64,000 nt of DNA from Glaciozyma antarctica PI12 (taxonomy: Eukaryota > Basidiomycota > Microbotryomycetes > Kriegeriales > Camptobasidiaceae): NCBI GenBank assembly GCA_002917775.1, contig KZ627158.1, positions 530,578-594,577 of the forward strand, written 5' to 3'. The notes under the pieces are model-generated. The model made no database searches and was not told the DNA's origin. It worked only from the letters and a program-made list of their open reading frames with translations. Shown here in pieces: positions 58,153 to 64,000 of the stretch; positions within the stretch are counted from its first letter, which is position 1; each line of letters begins with the position of its first letter. The translations under genes and the position numbers were made by a program.

Positions 58153-60233
58153 TCACTCTTGCTCCTTCAAAAAGTTGACGAGCGGTTCCGTCACGGTCAA
58201 GAAGTGCGCCTTTCCCTGAGGTTTCGCGCCCTTGGCGGCCCAGTAGATGATCGATTGGTCCGAGAGGACGTCGGCGCCGTAGAGGACCTGCGAGCGGAGC
58301 GTTAGTGCGTGTCTTCGGGCAAAGCGTGTTTTGAGGCGAAGGAAACGAACCTTGAGGATCTTGGGGAAGGTGGCCATGACCTTGGTGTTCTCGTACGCCC
58401 AGATTTGGATCGTGTTACTGTCGTTCCCAACCGCCATCAGCACACGCCGTTGACAACATTGAGAAACGAAAACTTACATCAACGCGACCTCGGTCGCAGG
58501 CTTCTGGCAGAACACCTCCAAGATGGGAGCGATACCCTACGCACATCACGCACTATCAGCGCACCGTAGCGAGAGAGAAGGAGGAGGGACGCACGGCAAT
58601 CTCCTTGACGATGAGGTCAACGACCTGCTCGGGCTTCTGTCCCATATCAAAGCTCGAGAGGAGTCCTTTCCACACGAGCGCGATGAAATCGGGCTCAGGG
58701 ATCGCAGCCGACTTGTGCTGCTGCTCCAAAAAGCCGAGGATCTGCGCATCGTTCATCAGCTCCGCCCTCGCTCTCACGAAAGAAGGAACACACATCATCC
58801 TCATCCGCCTCCTCCGCCACCAACTCCCTAAGCCTCGCGAACGTGACCTCCTTCGCTTGTCCGCTCTTCTGCTTCGTGTAAAAGTCTACGACGCCCGCGA
58901 GTCCAGCGGACTTGAAGTACGCCGCGAGTTCGGTGGGAGAAGCCTTGGAAGGGGGGAAGAAGGCCTCGAGGTTCGTGAGAGCTCCCTTGCGGAGGGAAGA
59001 GGAGAGGTGATCGAGAGATTCGGTGAGGAGGTAGGACTTGAGGAAGGTCGTTAGGAACGTGAGGGAGGTGCCTGAGGGGGTCGGAATGAGAGGTTAGCGG
59101 GTGGCGAGGAGGAGGAAGAGAAGTCTGAACGTACTGTCCTTGACGAGGTGGTCCTTGATCAGAGCGGTGAGAACGTTGGCGGAGGCGAGGCCGCCAGCGA
59201 CGAAGAGGGCGGACGAGACGGCAAGCTTCTCCTGGTCAACAGGGGAGAACTTGTTGGCGTGCTGAAGGACACCCCTGAGAGCAGTCTCCTCGAACGGCTT
59301 CTGGAGGTATTTGTACCTGCGCACACCGAACCCTGATCAGCTGCCTGGCCTCATTCCTCCCCCCCTCAAGCCGCATCGTCCTCCTTCCAGTGCGCCACCG
59401 AGGACTCACCGACGCATAAGCTTGTTGAAGACGTCGACAATCTTCTTGACGTCCGCGACCTCGACGGGCTCCTTGGCGGATCCAACGACTGAGAAGGTCG
59501 ACTTGGGAGTGCCATCCTCGAGGAAGCCTCCACCCGGCGCGAGGAGTCCACCGACGAGAAGGATCTCAAAGAGCTCCTGCTCGTACTTGCGGTAATCGAG
59601 CTGCAACCAGATCACATCGCATCAGCTCTCCGCCACCGTATTCGAAGTCGAGAGAACGCACCTGGTTGCCTAGCGCATCGAGCTTGCTGGCGACGGCATC
59701 GAAATCTCCCGGCGGGACCGACTCGAGGTGCTTGACGAGCTGATCCCGGAACGCCTGCGGCTCGTGCTTGGCGTTGGCCTTCTGGACTCCCTTCCTGCGA
59801 GAGAGAGAGACGAAGCAAGATCAGAGCTCGTTCAAGTCGGTTCCTCTCACTCGTCCCGAGCGCGATAGGGACGAACCTCTGCTTGTTTCCTGCGAGAAGT
59901 ACAGTACGTTAGCTGGATTCGTGCAGTAGGGTAGAGAACAGCGACTCACGAACGCCTTGGAGGATAGGTTTGACTTCTTTCTGTCCTGTGAGAGAGGGTC
60001 ATGGAAGGTCAGTCCGTGTCGAACGCGATCCCGTGCAACCTCTGCCACTCGTAGTAGAGCTCCAGCGTTACCGTACGGCGTTGCCACCTCGTATCGAGTG
60101 GCACACGACTGGGGAGATGAGATGGGAAAAGGACTTACCAGGAAGGGGGGGCGCCGGTGGGGTTGGGTCTGCAGGTAGCAGAGCGTGAGTGAGTTCACTG
60201 GTAGGATGAGCTCGTAGTGATTAACTTACACAT
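58153..60233 (-). CDS. eIF5-mimic protein (BZW/5MP), W2-domain protein
   Basis: The stop TGA is 58153-58155. Joined exons give KPILQGVRNKQRKGVQKANA, FRDQLVKHLESVPPGDFDAV, LDYRKYEQELFEILLVGGLL, APGG, MRRYKYLQKPFEETALRGVL, and a C-terminal W2 domain (IQIWAYENTKVMATFPKILK; VLYGADVLSDQSIIYWAAKG; FLKEQE). Human BZW1/2 show the same series (KPTLSG.R.KTRKR; LDYRRYAETLFDILVAGG; LSEE.ILKWY). 5MPs compete with eIF5 for eIF2 and eIF3, raise start-codon stringency and can affect Gcn4/ATF4-type control. The proposed first exon is only four bases (ATGT at 60233-60230), followed by a gtaagt intron 60169-60229. It is divergent from CPA1. Confidence 0.85.
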
Positions 60234-60712
60234 GCGCTGACTCTGATTCTTCTTGCTGTTGGAACTGTGGGCGGAGGAGGAGGGGAGCCTGGCTCAGTAC
60301 TAAGGACTTATCCAGATCGCTAAGTAAAAATTAAATGCATTTCGATTTATTTCTTTGACTCAACGGCTTGCGAGCCCTTCTTCCTTTGCTCCCCTCAACT
60401 CGAAAGACTTTGATTCGCGCAAGCTCACTTCGCTCAGCGTAGTGTCAACCCCTTCTTCACCCCATCTTCACCACCAAACAGTTGATGTACGTCCTTATCT
60501 CGCCCAATCCCATTCGAGTCAACGCGGAGGGAAGAGGAACCGAGTACAGAGCGGGGGACACAGCTGACACGCCCTGCCTTGGACACAGGAGATATCTACA
60601 CTCGGGCTCTCAAACTAGACAAGACTACCTTGACTACGCCATCACCAAACTCCTTTCCAAGGCTTAAAAGACCTCTTCCTCCCTACTCAACCGCCTAAAT
60701 CACCCGCACACG
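60234..60712. promoter_or_regulatory. divergent BZW/5MP-CPA1 promoter and CPA1 leader
   Basis: This carries an A/T-rich stretch near 60318-60356 followed by the CPA1 leader. Within the leader lies the attenuator uORF and an intron 60487-60588 (gtacgt donor, agctgacac branch, ggacacag acceptor). Confidence 0.6.
60485..60667 (+). CDS. arginine attenuator peptide uORF of CPA1
   Basis: A uORF ends 45 bases before the CPA1 ATG. Spliced out of 60487-60588, the bases AT (60485-60486) join G (60589) to make ATG. The product is 26 residues, starting MRYLHSGSQ and containing TRQDYLDY at residues 10-17; TAA is 60665-60667. Known attenuators (Neurospora arg-2, yeast CPA1) are 24-25 residues with a T-x-Q-D-Y-(L/I) core and stall ribosomes at their stop codon when arginine is high. 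The core, size and position all agree. The Trp present later in known peptides is absent here. If unspliced, an ATG exists at the same place and reads in frame into the same peptide tail, giving about 61 residues. The start has T at -3 (weak). Confidence 0.8.
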   Translation: MYVLISPNPIRVNAEGRGTEYRAGDTADTPCLGHRRYLHSGSQTRQDYLDYAITKLLSKA

Positions 60713-62247
60713 ATGCTCTCCCTATCCCGCACTCGCCTTGGTGCCTTCGCCCGCCCCGCCACGCGCACCTTCGCCACCATCGCCAACACTATCCCCTCGC
60801 CCAACCACGTCCCCACCGCGCAGGACCCCAACCGCCCAGCAACTCTTCACCTCAAGACCGGACAGTCCTTCACCGGCAAGGCGTTCGGTAGCCCCAACTC
60901 TCGCTTCGGCGAGAGCGTCTTCAGCACCTCGATCACTTCGTACACGGAGTCGATGACCGACCCCTCGTACCGCTCTCAAATCCTCGTCTTCACCACTCCC
61001 CTTATCGGCAACTATGGCGTCCCCGACAACAGCGCCGTCACCGAGCCCAACGGCCCTCCCGTCCTCCTCGAATCGAACGGCATCCAGTGCGCCGGAGTCG
61101 TCGTCGGTGATCTCGCCGAAAAGTACTCGCACTACCTCGCCGTCGAGTCCCTCCACGAATGGTGCGATCGCCACGGCGTCCCTGGAATCACCGGAGTCGA
61201 TACCCGCGCGATCACGACCCTCCTCCGCAACAACGGATCGACCCTCTCCAAGCTCGCCAGCGGAGACGGACACGAGGTCGTCCCGCTCGATAGTGAGTAC
61301 TGGGATCCCGCCAAGGAGAACCTCGTCGCGCAAGTCTCGACGCAGGAGGTCTACACGCTCAACCCCGATGGAGACGTCAAGATTGCCGTCCTCGATTTCG
61401 GCGCCAAGGCCAACATCCTTCGTTCGCTCGTCCGCCGGGGCGCGTCCGTCACCGTCTTCCCCTGGAACTTCGACTTCAACACCGTTCGGGACCAGTTCGA
61501 CGGCCTCTTCCTCACCAACGGCCCGGGCGACCCCAAGCACTGCATGGAGGCGGCGGTTCACCTTCGCAAGACGATGGACGAGTGGGAGAAGCCCATTTTC
61601 GGCATTTGCATGGGTCACCAAGTTATCGGCCTCGCGGCAGGACTCGACGCGTACCGGATGCGTTTCGGAAACCGTGGTCACAACCAGCCCGTTTTGGCGC
61701 TCGCGAGCTCGGGGAGCATCAAAGCTGGTCGCGTTTACGTGACATCTCAGAACCGTACGTTCTTTCCTCACTCTTTTCTCTGTGAGCTTGAGCTGACGCC
61801 TTTCTTCGCTCGCAGATCAGTACGCTCTTGAGCTCGTCGACCCCTTCCCCAAGGGCTGGGAGCCATTCTTCCTCAACGCCAAGTTCGTCCCCTCCTTTTT
61901 CGCCTCGTCGAACACGACTAACCTCCTTCCTCACAGCGACGCTTCCGTCGAAGGCATCAAGAGTACCGACGCCAGCGGCAAGCGCGTCTGGGGAGTCCAG
62001 GTACGTTCTCTCGTCCTCGTCGCCATCGCTCCTACTCACTCTTCTCGCACAGTTCCACCCCGAGAGCGCCGGAGGACCTCTCGACACGATCGGCATGTTT
62101 ACCTCGTTTGTCGACGAGTGCCGCTTCCTCAGCAAGGGTGCGTTATCCTCTCTCTTTCCCTGAGCGTCCTTGCTGACTTTCGTGCCGTTCGCAGCTGGTG
62201 GAGCTCCTGCGATTCTGTCGTCCAAGCACCCCGAGGCTCACCTTTGA
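60713..62247 (+). CDS. CPA1: carbamoyl-phosphate synthase, arginine-specific small subunit
   Basis: It starts at ATG 60713 (A at -3) and ends at TGA 62245-62247, with four introns in the last third. The first 25 or so residues (MLSLSRTRLGAFARPATRTF) form a mitochondrial presequence. The CPSase small-chain domain follows (LHLKTGQSFTGKAFG; VFSTSITSYTESMTDPSY; GITGVDTRAITTLLR). The class I glutamine amidotransferase then shows GLFLTNGPGDP, FGICMGHQVIGLA with the nucleophilic Cys, and FHPES with the catalytic His. It releases ammonia from glutamine for carbamoyl phosphate in arginine synthesis, working with the large subunit. Translation is likely set by the upstream attenuator uORF. In this window the ornithine carrier gene serves the same pathway, 49 kb away. 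Confidence 0.95.
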
Positions 62248-62544
62248 GTCGACGGTTCTTTTCTGCTGGGTTTATAGGGGTTTAAGGGGGAGTAGAGGAA
62301 AGTTTGCAAACGTCGTTTCCGAAGAGCTTTTGCGTGCGATGTGCGGGAGAGCTGGCCATTCGACGTCTTCTGATTCGAAGGCGATGCACGTGCTCCTCGT
62401 TGAGCTTGCTCTCTCCCAGCTGCCAGTCGGTGAACATAGATATGTCGCTGCAGTCTTCCCCAACGACGCCTCCGCGAAGAGCCACACGAAAATCAACAAC
62501 CTCGAAAGAAAAGTCGAACGTTGCCCCCCGCCCCCCCCTCGTGC

Positions 62545-64000
62545 ATGCTCTCGCGCTTCGTTCGCACCCTCCGCCCACCCCGCCACATCACCATGTCCAC
62601 CGCACCTCCCAAACGCTCCCACTCCGCCTCCCCGCCTCCCCTCGCCGTTCCCAGCGCCACCTCCCCTTCCCTCGCCGCCAAACGCGTCAAGCTCGATATC
62701 GACCCTCTCCCCCTAGCTCCTGCTGATGTGGTTCCGGCAGCGGTGGTAGCTCCAGCAGCGGTGGTCGTACCGGAAGCGGTGGCAGTTCCAGCAGCGGTAG
62801 TTCCAGGGAAGCAGAAGCAGAAGCAGGAGAAGCAGCGAAAGGGCCGCAAGGGGAAGGGGAAACCTCCTAAGCCTGGAGGAGCGGAGGAGACAGGTTACTT
62901 CGATACGGTTGAACTACTGGGATTGGATAGGGTGGAGGAGATGCTGGCGGAGGAGGGGAGGGAGTGGAGGAAGGAGGCGGAGATGGAATGGGGGATTGGA
63001 GGAGAGGGGAGGGATGTTGAGGTTAGGGTCGTCGGGATGAGTGCTCATGGTGCGTTCGTTTCTGTCTCTCGAGAGAGGGGGAGGAGCTGATGGGTGTACA
63101 GGCGACGGACTGGCGATCCTCACGCCCGAGGGAGCAGATGCTCCTACGCGCCTCCTCACTATCCCATTCACGCTGCCGAACGAGCTCGTAGCGGTGCACG
63201 TTCATCGCCATGAGCCCGACTACTTCATGTCGCACGGAGACCTGTTGCGAATTATCGAGATGAGTCCGCAGAGGAAATTGGCGGAGGGAGAGGTCGTGCA
63301 GGATGTTGCGGTAGTGAGCGACGAGCTCAAGGCGACGAGGGAGAAGTTCGGAGACCGTGTGCAGTGCAAGTACTTTGGGTACGTCGCTCGTTCTCTCCTG
63401 CCGAAGCGGAAGCTGACTTCGCTCGTCCACAGCGTCTGCTCCGGCTGCCAGGTCCGCTCTCTCGCACCGCTTCGTTCTCACTCCTCCTAACCCCCCTCCA
63501 CTTGCAGTACCAACCCATCTCCTACGACGACCAACTCACTCTCAAACAATCCGTCGTCCGCAAAGCTTTTGCCAACTTCTCGACTCTCGACCCGTCCCTC
63601 ATTCCCGCCATCGGCCCAACTCTCCCCTCCCCACTCCAGTACGCGTACCGCACGAAGCTCACGCCGCATTTCCAGGCGCCTCCTGCGAGTGGGAAGAGTG
63701 GAGGACGGAAGGGGCAGTGGAAGGGGAAAGGGAAGGCCAAGGTCCAGGTGGATGAGGGGGAGGAGAAGGAGTGGGAGATCACGATTGGTTTCGAGCAGAA
63801 AGGACGAAAGAGGATCATCGATATTGAGGAGTGTGTGATCGCTACCAAGGTGAGCTCTCTCTCTTGGCTTCTGTGCGTTGGTGCGCGAACTGAACGGTCT
63901 TCTCCAGGTCATCAACGACGCCATGACTCCCGAGCGCGAGAAGATCAAGGCGTGCGCTTCCTTCCTCCTTGCCTGCAGTCCTCCACCTCGGCTAACGCCT
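62545..64000 (+). CDS. TRM2: tRNA (uracil-54-C5)-methyltransferase Trm2, 5' part
   Basis: The gene runs off the right edge. From ATG 62545 the first residues MLSRFVRTLRPPRHIT are basic and acid-free, like a mitochondrial presequence. A second in-frame ATG at 62593 (MSTAPPKRSHSASPPPLAVP) would give a nuclear/cytosolic form. An Ala/Val/Pro repeat and a Lys-rich stretch (KQKQKQEKQRKGRKGKGKPP) follow. Then come DGLAILTPEG, RLLTIPFTLPNELV and VCSGCQYQPISYDDQLTLKQ. The Cys pattern and (Y/F)..QL..K... feature are those of Trm2/TrmA/RumA (TRAM-like part and Fe-S-type cysteines), before ITIGFEQKGRKRIIDIEEC. The SAM-binding domain lies beyond the window. It makes m5U54 in the tRNA T-loop. Intron acceptors near 63100, 63432 and 63507 look sound. 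Confidence 0.8.

Noticed and set aside
60722-61771. 349-codon minus-strand open frame
   Set aside because: Antisense to CPA1, whose sense product is unmistakable.
1-64000. tRNA, rRNA, CRISPR array, transposon or LTR-type element
   Set aside because: Spacers were scanned by eye for T-loop sequences, terminal repeats, array spacing and transposase or reverse-transcriptase motifs. None was convincing; a tRNA and repeat scan by program would settle this.

Overview
The window is nuclear DNA of a GC-rich fungus. Genes are packed on both strands and nearly all are split by many short introns (about 50-60 bases). These start with gtgagt/gtgcgt/gtacgt, carry a gctgac/gctaac branch point and end in yag. 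Intron density, short spacers and gene content (basidiomycete-type Rax2, Exo70, fungal SIRT4-like sirtuin, Zn2Cys6 regulator) point to a basidiomycete yeast, most likely in or near the Microbotryomycetes (red yeasts). The placement is inference. I saw no rRNA, tRNA, transposon, virus-like element or CRISPR array.

Layout. 0-4 kb: C-terminus of eIF3c, a START-domain lipid-binding protein, a small Zn2Cys6 regulator. 4.5-9 kb (minus): FAD monooxygenase, DJ-1/Hsp31-like protein, Bli-3-like flavin-binding protein. 9-18 kb: TPR-type protein, mitochondrial ornithine-type carrier, mitochondrial ribosomal protein uL16m, F-box protein, an unrecognised fungal protein, a GH128 glycosidase remnant, a SIRT4-like sirtuin. 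18.8-25 kb: SMG6-like nuclease, SAGA subunit Sgf29. 25-28 kb: sugar transporter. 29-33.5 kb: Exo70, ceramide synthase. 33.5-38.6 kb: Mmc1-like mitochondrial protein and cytosolic glutaminyl-tRNA synthetase, divergent. 38.7-45.7 kb: Rtt107/Brc1-like BRCT protein and Ndc80, divergent. 46.4-53.2 kb: a repeat-bearing secreted protein and Rax2. 53.8-57.8 kb: SAC3/GANP-family protein and a TRP-like channel. 58-62 kb: an eIF5-mimic protein (BZW/5MP) divergent from CPA1. 62.5-64 kb: 5' part of Trm2.

Most genes are unrelated housekeeping genes, so this is not a functional cluster. The most interesting element is upstream of CPA1. There a short uORF encodes a recognisable arginine attenuator peptide, and its start codon appears to be assembled by splicing (AT|G). 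The uORF start has a weak context and the CPA1 start a strong one, as leaky-scanning control by arginine would require. Its divergent neighbour encodes an eIF5-mimic, a family that tunes start-codon stringency.

Two introns are best read as GC-AG introns (ornithine carrier and SMG6 genes). At least five conserved genes show single-base disagreements in reading frame inside otherwise intact coding sequence, mostly at short homopolymers. These are most simply sequence or assembly errors and should be kept in mind when translating the window.
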